A stretch of DNA of 64,000 bases from Kingella oralis (lineage in GTDB: Bacteria; Pseudomonadota; Gammaproteobacteria; Burkholderiales; Neisseriaceae), in the NCBI RefSeq assembly GCF_014054985.1, contig NZ_CP059569.1, forward strand, positions 1,550,001-1,614,000, given 5' to 3'. Numbering within the stretch: position 1 is the first letter of the stretch; each line of letters begins with the position of its first letter. Positions 1 to 8,225 of the stretch are shown here, piece by piece. The notes under the pieces are model-generated. The model was not told the origin of the DNA and did no database searches. It saw only the letters and a program-made list of their open reading frames with translations. A program made the position numbers and the translations under genes.

Positions 1-189
1 CAAAAAATCTGCCCGATTGGCAACGCGGCGATGATTATGGTGTTAGAACCCGTGTGGACGCTGTTGTTTAGCGTGTTGCTTTTAGGCGAACAATTGTCGT
101 GGGAAAAAGCGACGGGCGGCGCGCTGATTATCGCGGCGCTGCTGCTGTATCGCCTGCCGTTGCGCCAATGGCACCAGCGCAAGGATTGA
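1..189 (+). CDS. EamA-family (DMT) transporter, C-terminal fragment
   Basis: An open frame enters from the left edge and stops at 187-189, giving 62 residues. It has two hydrophobic stretches, one around VLEPVWTLLFSVLLLGE and one around GALIIAALLLYRL, joined by the short acidic turn GEQLSWEKATG. This is the usual end of the last EamA repeat in drug/metabolite inner-membrane exporters, where the 'lGE' turn precedes the final helix. The rest of the gene lies outside the window, so the substrate cannot be judged. It ends 53 bases before the L31B gene, with a Zur-like operator between them. Confidence 0.75.
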   Translation, partial: QKICPIGNAAMIMVLEPVWTLLFSVLLLGEQLSWEKATGGALIIAALLLYRLPLRQWHQRKD

Positions 190-204
190 CATGTTTCTTA
201 CTAG

Positions 205-219
205 TGTTATACCATAACG
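205..219. promoter_or_regulatory. Predicted Zur operator before L31B/L36B genes
   Basis: TGTTATACCATAACG is a near-perfect palindrome (TGTTAT-3-ATAACG). It matches 14 of 15 positions of the published Neisseria Zur consensus TGTTATDNHATAACA. It lies 24 bases before the L31B start and just before the ribosome binding site AAGGAG. The meningococcal L31/L36 paralogue pair is known to be Zur-controlled, so derepression under zinc shortage is expected. The assignment rests on motif and context only. Confidence 0.8.
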
Positions 220-242
220 TTTTATCTACCAAGGAGTGTGGC

Positions 243-515
243 ATGAAACAAGGCGTTCATCCGGAAAACTATCGCACCGTGCTGTTTTACGACAGCAGCG
301 TCAACGAGGGCTGGCTTATCCGCTCGTGCGCGCCCACCAACAAAACCATGCAATGGACAGACGGCAAGGAATATCCCGTATTTATGCTGGATACCTCATC
401 GGCATCGCACCCGGTTTACACGGGCAAGCAGCGCGAGCACAACAAAGAGGGGCGCGCCAGCCAATTCAACCAACGCTATGCGGGCATGATGTCTGCGCTG
501 AAAAAGGAGAAATAA
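243..515 (+). CDS. rpmE2: 50S ribosomal protein L31 type B (zinc-independent)
   Basis: This 90-residue protein carries the type-B L31 signature: MKQGVHPENYR at the start, a central FMLDTSSASHPVYTG, and a basic end with GRASQFNQRYAG. It lacks the zinc-binding CxxC pair of standard L31, as expected for the paralogue that replaces L31 on ribosomes when zinc is scarce. The start at 243 follows AAGGAG at a good distance; a longer frame from 99 has no such site and overlaps the transporter. The L36B gene starts one base after its stop codon, so the two are translationally coupled. A Zur box lies upstream. Confidence 0.95.
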   Translation: MKQGVHPENYRTVLFYDSSVNEGWLIRSCAPTNKTMQWTDGKEYPVFMLDTSSASHPVYTGKQREHNKEGRASQFNQRYAGMMSALKKEK

Positions 516-516
516 G

Positions 517-642
517 ATGCAGGTGCTGTCATCGCTCAAAGCGGCGAAAAACCGCCACCGTGATTGCCAAATCGTGCGCCGCAAGGGCAAGGTGTATGTG
601 ATTTGCAAAAGCAATCCGCGATTTAAGGCGCGGCAACGGTAA
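517..642 (+). CDS. rpmJ2: 50S ribosomal protein L36 type B (zinc-independent)
   Basis: A 41-residue protein beginning MQVLSSLKAAKNRH and ending KSNPRFKARQR, the YkgO-type L36 pattern. It has two cysteines (RDCQIV and VYVICKS), not the C-C-C-H zinc set of ordinary L36, so it is the zinc-free form. AAGGAGA, at the end of the L31B gene, serves as its ribosome binding site, and only one base separates the genes. It probably shares the Zur-controlled transcript and replaces zinc-containing L36 during zinc starvation. Confidence 0.93.
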   Translation: MQVLSSLKAAKNRHRDCQIVRRKGKVYVICKSNPRFKARQR

Positions 643-648
643 ACGCTG

Positions 649-686
649 TTTTCAGGCTGCCTTTGATGATTAAGGCAGCCTGAAAT
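649..686. terminator. Inverted DUS pair after L31B/L36B
   Basis: TTTCAGGCTGCC and its complement GGCAGCCTGAAA face each other across a 14-base loop, seven bases after the L36B stop. Inverted DUS pairs at gene ends act as rho-independent terminators in Neisseriaceae. No long T-run follows, so termination strength is uncertain. Confidence 0.6.
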
Positions 687-820
687 CTTGTGCGTGAGGA
701 AAAATAGGCTGGATAATCCTTGAACTCATCGTGCTGATTGAGCGATTACCAGATTTCAACAACACGAAAGCCGCGCAAGAAACTGCCCGCCCACCTTGCC
801 CAATCAACCAAGCCAGCATA

Positions 821-864
821 AAGGCAGCCTGAAAACAAGCATTTGCTCGTTTTCAGGCTGCCTT
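821..864. terminator. Inverted DUS pair at the 3' end of nadK
   Basis: AAGGCAGCCTGAAAACAAGC and GCTCGTTTTCAGGCTGCCTT form a stem of about 17 pairs around a short loop, 26 bases beyond the nadK stop on the reverse strand. It can end transcription from both sides. The rest of 643-889 holds no convincing gene. Confidence 0.6.
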
Positions 865-889
865 TGCCAACTCATGAATTGCCACAACG

Positions 890-1777
890 TCAAATCAACT
901 GCTCGCCCCAATGCAGCTTCTGCCGCAGGGTTTTGTAATACTGATAGCTGCTCGGGTGCAGCACGCGCAGTTCGTTGTGATAGCGGTGGATGATGATTTC
1001 GTCCATGTTTTGAATGTCCACAAACGATTGCCCGTCGTAATGCACGCGCGCGTCGCCCGCTTTGGTAATCAAAATGCGGATTTCGTTGGCATCGCCGATC
1101 ACAATCGGGCGGTTGGTCATCGATTGCGGGCAAATCGGTACCAGCGTGAGCGCGCGGATGGCGGTTTGCAAAATCGGGCCGCCCGCCGCCAGCGAATAGG
1201 CGGTTGAACCCGTGGGCGTGGAAACGATTAAGCCGTCGCTGCGCTGGGTACAAACAAACTGGTTGTTGATAAACACTTCAAATTCAATAATCTGCCCCGC
1301 GCCGCCGCGCGAAATCACCACATCATTGAGCGCGATGCCGTGATAAATCGCTTCGCCGCCGCGCTGCGCGCTGGTTTCCAGCAAAATGCAGTCGTCCGCT
1401 AAATAATCGCCCGCCAGCATTTTGCTGAGTTCTTCCACCATGTTTTCGCGCGAAACTTGGGTTAAAAAGCCCAGATGCCCTTGGTTCACGCCAATCAGCG
1501 GCACGCGGTAGGGCGCGGCTTTGCGGGCGGCGGATAGGAAGGTGCCGTCGCCGCCGAGCACCAAAATCAGGTCGCAGTCTTGCCCGATGTTGTCGCTCAC
1601 GGCGCAAAATTGCAGGTCGCGCTCGCTCACCAAGCCGTTGTCGGCACAGGGCTTGTCGATGACGATGGCGAGCCGCTGCGCGTGCAAAAAGGCAATCAGG
1701 TCGTGGATAACGGGGGCGATGTCGGGGGTGTTGGGGCGGGTGAGGATGCCGATGCGGTGGAATTTGCTGGGGATCAT
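890..1777 (-). CDS. nadK: NAD kinase
   Basis: This 295-residue protein phosphorylates NAD to NADP. It has the GGDGT nucleotide-binding motif (LVLGGDGTFLSAAR, about residue 75), the following GVNQGHLGFLT segment, and the NDVVISRG and TPTGSTAYSLAAGGP blocks that form the conserved core of the family. The length is typical. The start MIPSKFHRIGIL aligns with normal NadK N-termini. The gene stands alone on the reverse strand between DUS-rich gaps. Confidence 0.96.
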   Translation of the reverse strand: MIPSKFHRIGILTRPNTPDIAPVIHDLIAFLHAQRLAIVIDKPCADNGLVSERDLQFCAVSDNIGQDCDLILVLGGDGTFLSAARKAAPYRVPLIGVNQGHLGFLTQVSRENMVEELSKMLAGDYLADDCILLETSAQRGGEAIYHGIALNDVVISRGGAGQIIEFEVFINNQFVCTQRSDGLIVSTPTGSTAYSLAAGGPILQTAIRALTLVPICPQSMTNRPIVIGDANEIRILITKAGDARVHYDGQSFVDIQNMDEIIIHRYHNELRVLHPSSYQYYKTLRQKLHWGEQLI

Positions 1778-1845
1778 GGTGTAAAGGTTTTTTGGGAGGA
1801 TAAGGCAGCCTGAAAACAGGGTGGCGTGCTGATGAAACGGGCTGC

Positions 1846-1894
1846 GCTTGTTTTGGCTTCGCCGAAACTCACTTCGTGCGTTTTCAGGCTGCCT
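1846..1894. repeat. DUS-linked extended repeat (reverse orientation)
   Basis: Read on the reverse strand this is a DUS followed by ACGCACGAAGTGAGTTTCGG and CGAAGCCAAAACAAGC. The same 48-50 base unit recurs at 24123-24170, 48031-48079 and 62565-62612. Similarity extends well past the 12-base DUS. Confidence 0.7.
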
Positions 1895-1956
1895 TTGGGG
1901 TTGGGCAAAGGATTTAAACAGGAGGCAGCCTGAAATCCAAAAGCCTGAAATCCAAA

Positions 1957-2044
1957 ATGGAACGGCGGCGGCTCGCTGCCAACCGGTTTATTCAACAGAG
2001 TATGACTGTTTTGCCAAGATGTCGGCGAGCCGCCGACGCTCCAT
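1957..2044 (+). repeat. 88-bp interspersed element with inverted ends, copy 1
   Basis: The element starts ATGGAACGGCGGCGGC and ends GCCGCCGACGCTCCAT, which are inverted repeats of each other. Its middle (GGTTTATTCAACAGAGTATG) is shared with the reversed copy at 7897-7992, and a copy of the same length lies at 59723-59810. It sits in the 348-base gap 1778-2125, which otherwise holds only DUS copies and the extended repeat. No coding capacity is seen; it looks like a MITE or REP-like unit. Confidence 0.75.
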
Positions 2045-2125
2045 CCGTTGCGCGTTATACAAAGGATTCAACAAAAGGCAGCCTGAAATGGCTGGCAAGC
2101 CATCCGTTTCTGTTTTCAGGCTGCC

Positions 2126-3274
2126 TCAAATAAACGGACTCGCCTTCACCAAACACGCGATATGCGCCTTCGCGCTTTTGGCAAGGCTGGTTAATTTGTA
2201 GCCGCCTTCCAACACCGAAACGATGCGCCCTTGGCTGTGGCGGTTGGCAATCAGCATGATTTTTTTGGTAATCCATTCGTAATCGGCTTCGGTTAGGTTC
2301 AGATGCCCCAAATCGTCGTTGCGGTGGGCATCAAAGCCTGCGGCAAAAAATATCATCTGCGGGCGAAAGCTGGCAAGGCGCGGCAACCATTGGGCGCGCA
2401 CCACATCGCGAAACTCGTTGCTGCCATCGCCCGCTTTGAGCGGCGAGTTAATCACATTCGGGTTGCTGCCCGTAAACGGCACGCCGCTAAACGGATACAG
2501 CGGATGCTCAAACGACGACAACAGCATCACGCGCGGGTCGTCGCGGAAAATGTCTTCCGTGCCGTCGCCGTGGTGCAAATCAAAATCCACAATCGCCACG
2601 CGCTGCAAGCGGTATTCGGCGATGGCGTGCATGGCGGCAACGGCAACATTGTTGATAAAACAAAAGCCTGCGGCTTTGTCGGCATGGGCGTGGTGCCCCG
2701 GGGGGCGGATGGCGCAAAAGGCGTTTTTCGCCTGCTTTTTCATCACCATGTCCACCGCTTTAATGGCTGCGCCAGCGGCATGGCGGGCGGCAGCGAGCGT
2801 GTCGCGGCTTAAATAGGTGTCTTCTTCAATTTTCACCGTGCCATTGCTGGGGATTTGGTTTTCCAGGCTGTTCAAATACTTGCGGGTGTGCACGCGCGAC
2901 AGCTGGATGTCGGTTACTTCGGGCGCTTCGATTTTTTGCAGCAAATGCCACAAGCCCGATTTGCGCAACACGCGCTCAATCGCTTCCAGCCGCTTCGGGC
3001 TTTCGGGATGCTCGCCGCTCACAAAATGCGTGCGGCAAGCGGGCGAAAATATCCACGCGGTGCGCCCTTTAATCGCCAGCAAGCGCAACAATTTGGCGCG
3101 GGCAAAACGATATTGCCGCAGCACCAGCGCCACAGGAAAAACCAGCTTGCCGGGCAAACGGCTTTTCAGGCTGCCCGCAACGCGCCGCAAGCGAATCCGC
3201 GCCCAACGGATGACTTTGCGGGCAAGGCGTTTCAGGCTGCCCAAACAGGCTTTGCCGCGTGAAACCAAGCGCAT
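2126..3274 (-). CDS. Histone deacetylase-family zinc amidohydrolase
   Basis: With the start at 3274 the product has 382 residues. The deacetylase core begins near residue 70. It shows the zinc-site and catalytic motifs AIRPPGHHA (about 190), DFDLHHGDGT (about 230), FAAGFDAH and a terminal LEGGY. Such proteins remove acetyl groups from lysines, polyamines or similar substrates; the substrate here is unknown. The ATG at 3274 lies four bases after the folB stop, which favours it over the longer frame from 3322 that overlaps folB. The first 70 residues are unusually basic (Arg/Lys-rich), contain two DUS-encoded GSLK segments and are probably not part of the catalytic fold. Confidence 0.85.
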   Translation of the reverse strand: MRLVSRGKACLGSLKRLARKVIRWARIRLRRVAGSLKSRLPGKLVFPVALVLRQYRFARAKLLRLLAIKGRTAWIFSPACRTHFVSGEHPESPKRLEAIERVLRKSGLWHLLQKIEAPEVTDIQLSRVHTRKYLNSLENQIPSNGTVKIEEDTYLSRDTLAAARHAAGAAIKAVDMVMKKQAKNAFCAIRPPGHHAHADKAAGFCFINNVAVAAMHAIAEYRLQRVAIVDFDLHHGDGTEDIFRDDPRVMLLSSFEHPLYPFSGVPFTGSNPNVINSPLKAGDGSNEFRDVVRAQWLPRLASFRPQMIFFAAGFDAHRNDDLGHLNLTEADYEWITKKIMLIANRHSQGRIVSVLEGGYKLTSLAKSAKAHIACLVKASPFI

Positions 3275-3278
3275 AGGA

Positions 3279-3629
3279 TTAGGCACGATAGCGTTCGATT
3301 TCAATGCCCACTTCGCGCACATCGGGCAACACGCCCGCCTTGCTCACGCGCAAACGCAGCTGCGGTGTGGGATAGTGTTCAAACACAAGCTGGGCAACGA
3401 ATTCGGCAAGGCTTTCCAGCAGCTTAAAATCGCAATCGGCAAGCTCTTGGCGGATAAGCTGGCACATCTCGCCATAATGGATGGTGTGCTCAATGTTGTC
3501 GTCTTGGTGGCCGTTTTCGGGCAAAACCACATCCAAATCCAAGATAAGCGTTTGTTTCTGCTGGCGCTCCCAGTCGTACACGCCAATAAGCGTGTCGGCT
3601 TTCATGCCGTGTAAGAAAATTTTGTCCAT
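3279..3629 (-). CDS. folB: Dihydroneopterin aldolase
   Basis: A 116-residue protein starting MDKIFLHGMKADTLIGVYDWE, the usual FolB opening, with the conserved LLESLAEFVAQLVFEHY helix and a C-terminal LRVSKAGVLPDVREVGIEIER strand. It splits dihydroneopterin to 6-hydroxymethyl-dihydropterin in folate synthesis. It is divergent from plsY, the normal Neisseriaceae arrangement, and leads directly into the deacetylase-like gene four bases downstream. Confidence 0.95.
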   Translation of the reverse strand: MDKIFLHGMKADTLIGVYDWERQQKQTLILDLDVVLPENGHQDDNIEHTIHYGEMCQLIRQELADCDFKLLESLAEFVAQLVFEHYPTPQLRLRVSKAGVLPDVREVGIEIERYRA

Positions 3630-3694
3630 TTACTTAAAGTTCCGTTAAAATATGCGCGGTTTTTGTTATTGTAAACGAAAGGCGCGGTGTTTGT

Positions 3695-4423
3695 ATGTTC
3701 TTATTCGCATTGATGATTGCGGTAGTGGCTTATTTAATCGGCTCTGTTTCCACCGCCGTTTTGGTTTCCAAAAAAATGGACTTGCCCGACCCCAAAACCT
3801 ACGGCTCGGGCAACCCCGGCGCCACCAACGTGCTGCGCAGCGGTAACAAAAAAGCAGCCGCCTACACCCTGCTGGGCGACGCATTCAAAGGCTTGCTCGC
3901 CATCGGCTTGGCGCGCTGCCTGACCACATGGCTGAACTTGCCCGATTACACCATTGCCTTGGCGGCGGTTGCCGTGGTGCTGGGGCATATGTATCCGATT
4001 TTCTTCGGTTTTAAAGGCGGAAAAGGCGTGGCAACAGGCTTTGGCGTGATTTTGGCGATGTCGTTTTGGACGGCGTTTTGGGTGGCGCTGATTTGGGCGA
4101 CGATTGCGTTCAAGTTTAAAAAATCTTCGCTCGCCGCTTTGGTTGCCGCCGCGGGCGCGCCGTTTGTCGCGTTTATCGTGATACAGCACCCCTATCATCC
4201 GAGCTGGGGCTGGTCGCTGATGGCGGTGGGCGCGCTGGTCATCGTCCGCCACCGCGACAACATCAAACGCATGCAGGCGGGCAACGAGCCTGATGTGGGC
4301 ACCGCTGCCGCCCCCGCGCAGCCCGCCAACCCTGTTGCGCCCGTGGCGGAACAAGCGCCTAAAACCGAACCCCAAAAAGTAGAACAAGTCGTTGTGCTAC
4401 AAAAAAACGCGCGACAATCGTAA
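3695..4423 (+). CDS. plsY: Glycerol-3-phosphate acyltransferase PlsY
   Basis: An inner-membrane acyltransferase that moves acyl groups from acyl-phosphate to glycerol-3-phosphate, the first step of phospholipid synthesis. The family motifs are present: YGSGNPGATNVLR near residue 37, GHMYPIFFGFKGGKGVATGFG near 100, and RHRDNIKRM in the last cytoplasmic loop. At 242 residues it is about 40 longer than most PlsY; the extra part is a Pro/Ala-rich C-terminal tail (PAQPANPVAPVAEQAP) that is likely disordered and cytoplasmic. Confidence 0.95.
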   Translation: MFLFALMIAVVAYLIGSVSTAVLVSKKMDLPDPKTYGSGNPGATNVLRSGNKKAAAYTLLGDAFKGLLAIGLARCLTTWLNLPDYTIALAAVAVVLGHMYPIFFGFKGGKGVATGFGVILAMSFWTAFWVALIWATIAFKFKKSSLAALVAAAGAPFVAFIVIQHPYHPSWGWSLMAVGALVIVRHRDNIKRMQAGNEPDVGTAAAPAQPANPVAPVAEQAPKTEPQKVEQVVVLQKNARQS

Positions 4424-4555
4424 ACCGATTTTCAGGCTGCCTGAAAGCATTGTTTGGGCAGCCTGAAATCTATTTCGGCAGCCTGAAAACACAGGCCGGG
4501 CATCCGCCCGTTCAATGACACACAACTCTCGATAACCATAAGCAGTCTATAAAAA

Positions 4556-6967
4556 ATGCAAAGCAAAACGCTCCCCCAATGGCTCGCCCATTTAGAAACC
4601 GCCCATCCCACCACCATCGACATGGGTTTGACCCGCGTAACCCAAGTAAAAAACGCGATGGACCTTGTCCCATCCTGCCCCGTCATCATCGTGGGCGGCA
4701 CCAACGGCAAAGGCTCAACCTGCGCCTTTTTGTCGCACATCTATGCCGCAGCGGGCTATAAAGTCGGCACGCTCACCAGTCCGCACCTGCTGCGCTTTAA
4801 CGAACGCATCGCCATCAACAGCCAGCCCGTGAGCGACGAAGACATCGTTGCCGCATTTGAGCGCATTGAAGCCGCGCGCGGCGACGTGTCGCTCACCTAT
4901 TTTGAATTCAACACCTTAGCCGCGGTGGATATTTTCAGGCTGCATCAAGTGGACGTGATGATTTTGGAAGTCGGCTTGGGCGGGCGGCTGGATGCCGTCA
5001 ATGCTTTTGATGCCGATTGCGCCATTGTTACCAGCGTGGATTTGGAGCACCAAGCCTATCTGGGCGACACCGTGGAGCAAATCGCCAAAGAAAAAGCCGG
5101 CATTTTCCGCGCAGGCAAACCCGCCATTTTCGGGCAAGACCCCGCGCCACATTCGCTGGGGCAACACGCCAAAAACATCGGCGCCAAACTGTTGCAACTC
5201 AATCACCAATTTTCCTATCTCACCCGCATCGACAGCTGGCAATGGCAGGCCAACAACAGCAGCCTGAAAATCGATTTACCGCTGCCCGCCTTGCAAGGGC
5301 CGTTTCAGTTTAACAACGCCGCTTGCGCCGTCGCCGCCGTGCAAATCATGCGACAGCAGCTGCCCGTGAGCAACGAAGCGTTGGCGCAAGGCATCGCCCA
5401 AGCGCAAAACACCGCGCGTTTCCAAATCATCCAACGGCAGCCTGAAATCATTTTAGACGTGGCGCACAACCCGCACGCCGCCCGCGCCCTTGCCAGCAGC
5501 CTCAACGCCCTGCCCGCCAAACGCACGATTGCCGTGTTCAGCATCCTTGCCGATAAAGACAGCGATGCCGTTATCAACACCCTGCAAGGCAGCATCGACG
5601 AATGGTATATCGCCCCGCTAGACCTGCCGCGCGGCATGACGCTCACCGCGCTCACCGCCAAGCTGAAAAAACATGACATCCAGCCCATCCATCCCTACAA
5701 CACCATTCAGGCTGCCTACACCGCCGCCTTATCGCAAGTTACGGAAAATGATAGAATAATTGTATTCGGCTCGTTCCACACCGTAGCCGAAGTTTTAGGC
5801 AGCTTGCCCGCCCAAGCCGCCGCCGCATCATCAGAAAGACCCGTCAACATGAATCCAGAACCCCAAAACCAACCCGAACCGCAAAACCAAGACGTTTTAG
5901 ACGAATACGAGCACCTGAAAAACAAAAACCGCCGCCGCCTAATCGGCGCAGGCGCGATTACCGTGTTGGCAGGGGGCTTGTTTGTTGCCGTCGCCAGCAA
6001 CGGACCCAAAGACAACATTGAACCCAAAATGGCGCAACCGCAGCAGCAGCAAAAAGTAACCACCGAAGTGTTGCGCCCCAGCGGCGTTGCCCCGCAAACC
6101 GCTTCCACTGTGCCCACTTTAACCGCCGCCGAAGCCAGCCGCCCTATTACGTCCAGCTCGCCCAGGACGCGCGTGAAGCCTGTGCCACCGTTGGCGCAAG
6201 ACAACACCAGCGCGAAACCGCGCAGCCAAACGCCTGCCGCCGATACCGCGCCCACGCTTGCCGATGCCGACAGCCAAGCCAGCCTTGAAGAGCAACGCCG
6301 TTTGCGCCGCGAAGAACAACGCAAAGCCCGCGAGCAACGCCGCTTAGAGCAACAACAAGCGCGCGAAGAAGCCGCCCGCAAACGTGCCGAAGCCCGCCAA
6401 GAACGCGCCGAAGCCCGCGCCCGCGCCGAGCAAGAACGCATCGCCAAAGCCCGCGCCGACGAAGTCCGCCGCAAACAAGCGCAAGAAGTGGTTGCCAAAG
6501 CCGAAGCCGAACGCGCCGCCAAACAAAAAGCCGCGTTGGAACGCGCCGCCGAGCAAAAAGCCGCTGCCGATGAAGCCCGCCGCGCCGAACGCGCCAAACT
6601 GTTGGCACAGCAAAAAGCCGCTGCCGAACGTGCCGCACAAGCCAAAGCCGCGCCGAAAAAAGCCGACGACAAAGCCGCCAACAAAACCGTGCCCAAGCAG
6701 CCAGAGAAAGCCGTAGCCAGCAAAGACAACAGAGAAAAACGCGCCAGCGTGCAAGTGGGCGCCTACCGCGACATCGCCGCTGCCAAAGCCGCGCAGCAGA
6801 AAATGAAAGGGCTGAACTATTCTTCGTCCATCGAAGAAGTCGTTACCGACAAAGGCAAAGTCTATCGCTTGAAAACAGGCTCTTTCCCCAACAAATCGGA
6901 AGCCGAAATCGCCGCCGGCAAATTGAAAGCGCGCGGCTTGGGCGGCATCGTGCTGGAACAAAAATAG
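4556..6967 (+). CDS. folC: FolC folylpolyglutamate synthase fused in frame to a SPOR-domain protein
   Basis: The 803-residue frame has two parts. Residues 1 to about 425 are a full FolC (dihydrofolate/folylpolyglutamate synthase) with the ATP loop VGGTNGKGST, LTSPHLLRFNERI and the C-terminal LDVAHNPHAAR. Residues 432-803 are a cell-envelope protein: one membrane span near 461-482 (LIGAGAITVLAGGLFVAVAS), a long Ala/Arg/Glu coiled-coil region and a C-terminal SPOR domain (VQVGAYRDIAAAK). SPOR domains bind denuded septal peptidoglycan. In related species I know these as two adjacent genes. No stop separates them here. An in-frame ATG at 5849, with a weak AGAAAGA before it, could still allow separate translation of the SPOR part. 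Confidence 0.85.
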   Translation: MQSKTLPQWLAHLETAHPTTIDMGLTRVTQVKNAMDLVPSCPVIIVGGTNGKGSTCAFLSHIYAAAGYKVGTLTSPHLLRFNERIAINSQPVSDEDIVAAFERIEAARGDVSLTYFEFNTLAAVDIFRLHQVDVMILEVGLGGRLDAVNAFDADCAIVTSVDLEHQAYLGDTVEQIAKEKAGIFRAGKPAIFGQDPAPHSLGQHAKNIGAKLLQLNHQFSYLTRIDSWQWQANNSSLKIDLPLPALQGPFQFNNAACAVAAVQIMRQQLPVSNEALAQGIAQAQNTARFQIIQRQPEIILDVAHNPHAARALASSLNALPAKRTIAVFSILADKDSDAVINTLQGSIDEWYIAPLDLPRGMTLTALTAKLKKHDIQPIHPYNTIQAAYTAALSQVTENDRIIVFGSFHTVAEVLGSLPAQAAAASSERPVNMNPEPQNQPEPQNQDVLDEYEHLKNKNRRRLIGAGAITVLAGGLFVAVASNGPKDNIEPKMAQPQQQQKVTTEVLRPSGVAPQTASTVPTLTAAEASRPITSSSPRTRVKPVPPLAQDNTSAKPRSQTPAADTAPTLADADSQASLEEQRRLRREEQRKAREQRRLEQQQAREEAARKRAEARQERAEARARAEQERIAKARADEVRRKQAQEVVAKAEAERAAKQKAALERAAEQKAAADEARRAERAKLLAQQKAAAERAAQAKAAPKKADDKAANKTVPKQPEKAVASKDNREKRASVQVGAYRDIAAAKAAQQKMKGLNYSSSIEEVVTDKGKVYRLKTGSFPNKSEAEIAAGKLKARGLGGIVLEQK

Positions 6968-7005
6968 CCGCGAAACAATCGCCCTAACAACCGCAAAGCA
7001 TCGCC

Positions 7006-7785
7006 ATGACCACTTTTGACCTCTTCGCATTCGGCACCATCCTCTTCTGCATCGTGCTTTCTGCCATGCGCGGGCTGATGGGCGAAGTGTTTTCGTTTGT
7101 GGGCTGGCTGGTGGCGTTGGCGATTGCGCGTTTTTTGGCGGTGGATGTGTCCAATTTTATGTTTTCCTCCATGCAGCCGCGCGAGTTGGCGGTAGTGTGC
7201 GCGTTTGTGGCGACTTATTTTGCCGCGCGTTTGATGTTGGCGTTTACGCACCAAGTGTTTGATTTGGTGATTAAAAAAGCGCATTTATCCACACTCAACC
7301 GCATTGGCGGCGCGGCGTTAGGCAGCCTGAAAGGCGTGTTGGTGGTGAGCATCACGGTGTTGCTGTGCGCGTTTAGCGATTTGCCCAAAAGCAGCGAATG
7401 GCGCGATTCCATCAGCGCGCCGTTTTTTGAAAGCATCGCGCTGATGGGCACGCCCTATCTGCCCGAATTCCTAGCCAAACAGGTCAATTTTGACCACACG
7501 GATACCGCGCTCCCCTTGGGAGCATTGCCCAAAGCAGGAAACGGCGGGGCAAACGGGGCAGCGGGCAACGGTGCAAATGGCGCGAACGTAAATGGCGCGG
7601 GCAACGGCGTAAACAGCACCAAAGCCCATCGCGCCCATGCAGCCGAATCAAACGCGGACGGCAAAGGCAGCCTGAAAAAGGATAAAAGCGACAAAAACCA
7701 TGATGCAGGCAGCCTGAAAAACCCCAAAGACGGCGCGAAAAAACGTGCCGGCAAAAATAAATCCAACGCAAAGCAATCCCCTTAG
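7006..7785 (+). CDS. cvpA: CvpA-family membrane protein with low-complexity tail
   Basis: Residues 1 to about 160 carry four hydrophobic segments typical of CvpA (FDLFAFGTILFCIVLSAMRG at the start), an inner-membrane protein linked to envelope stress and colicin V export. The remaining 95 residues are a Gly/Asn/Ala-rich then Lys-rich tail (GNGANGANVNGAGNG, later GKNKSNAKQSP) with two DUS-encoded GSLK segments. It lies between folC-SPOR and purF, the conserved order folC-SPOR-cvpA-purF. The tail is not part of the known family and is probably cytoplasmic and disordered. Confidence 0.88.
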   Translation: MTTFDLFAFGTILFCIVLSAMRGLMGEVFSFVGWLVALAIARFLAVDVSNFMFSSMQPRELAVVCAFVATYFAARLMLAFTHQVFDLVIKKAHLSTLNRIGGAALGSLKGVLVVSITVLLCAFSDLPKSSEWRDSISAPFFESIALMGTPYLPEFLAKQVNFDHTDTALPLGALPKAGNGGANGAAGNGANGANVNGAGNGVNSTKAHRAHAAESNADGKGSLKKDKSDKNHDAGSLKNPKDGAKKRAGKNKSNAKQSP

Positions 7786-7896
7786 GGCTATCGGCATTTG
7801 GCGCATCGGCAAGGTGCGCGGGATGCGGGTAGTCCTTAAATTTTGGGCGGCGGTAGAGTAGGCAGCCTGAAACGGCGCGAAAGCATCACGGCAGGC

Positions 7897-7992
7897 ATGG
7901 GAATGTCGGCGCGTCGGCAGCCGCCGATATCTTGGTCAATCAGCCATACTCTGTTTCATAAACCATTTGGCGACAAGCCCCCGCCGCTCCAT
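7897..7992 (-). repeat. Inverted-end interspersed element, copy 2 (reverse)
   Basis: Read on the reverse strand it begins ATGGAGCGGCGGGGGCTTGT and shares GGTTTAT..AACAGAGTATG with the copy at 1957-2044. It is slightly longer (96 bases) and its far end is less regular. It lies in the 440-base gap 7786-8225, which otherwise contains five DUS copies and the purF leader but no gene. Confidence 0.65.
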
Positions 7993-8225
7993 TGGCTGCC
8001 GGGTTGGGCAACGGCTTCAAGCTAACCGGCAAAGCGTTTTCAGGCTGCCTGATTGCTATCGCGTGATGGCTGAAACAAGCCGGTTCGCCCGCCCAAAGGC
8101 AGCCTGAAAACCCATCCGCCCGCCCTACCCGCTTGCCAAGTGCAAAACCTGTTTCAGGCTGCCTCATCACAGCCTTCATCGCAAAAAACCCAACCCCATC
8201 TCAACCCCACTCCACGGAGACCCCC

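Noticed and set aside
2126..3322. Longer start for the deacetylase-like gene at 3322
   Set aside because: It would overlap the end of folB, while an ATG lies four bases after the folB stop.
5716..6729. 337-codon reverse frame
   Set aside because: Antisense to the Ala/Arg-rich coiled coil of the folC-SPOR gene; its Ser/Ala/Arg repeats mirror that bias.
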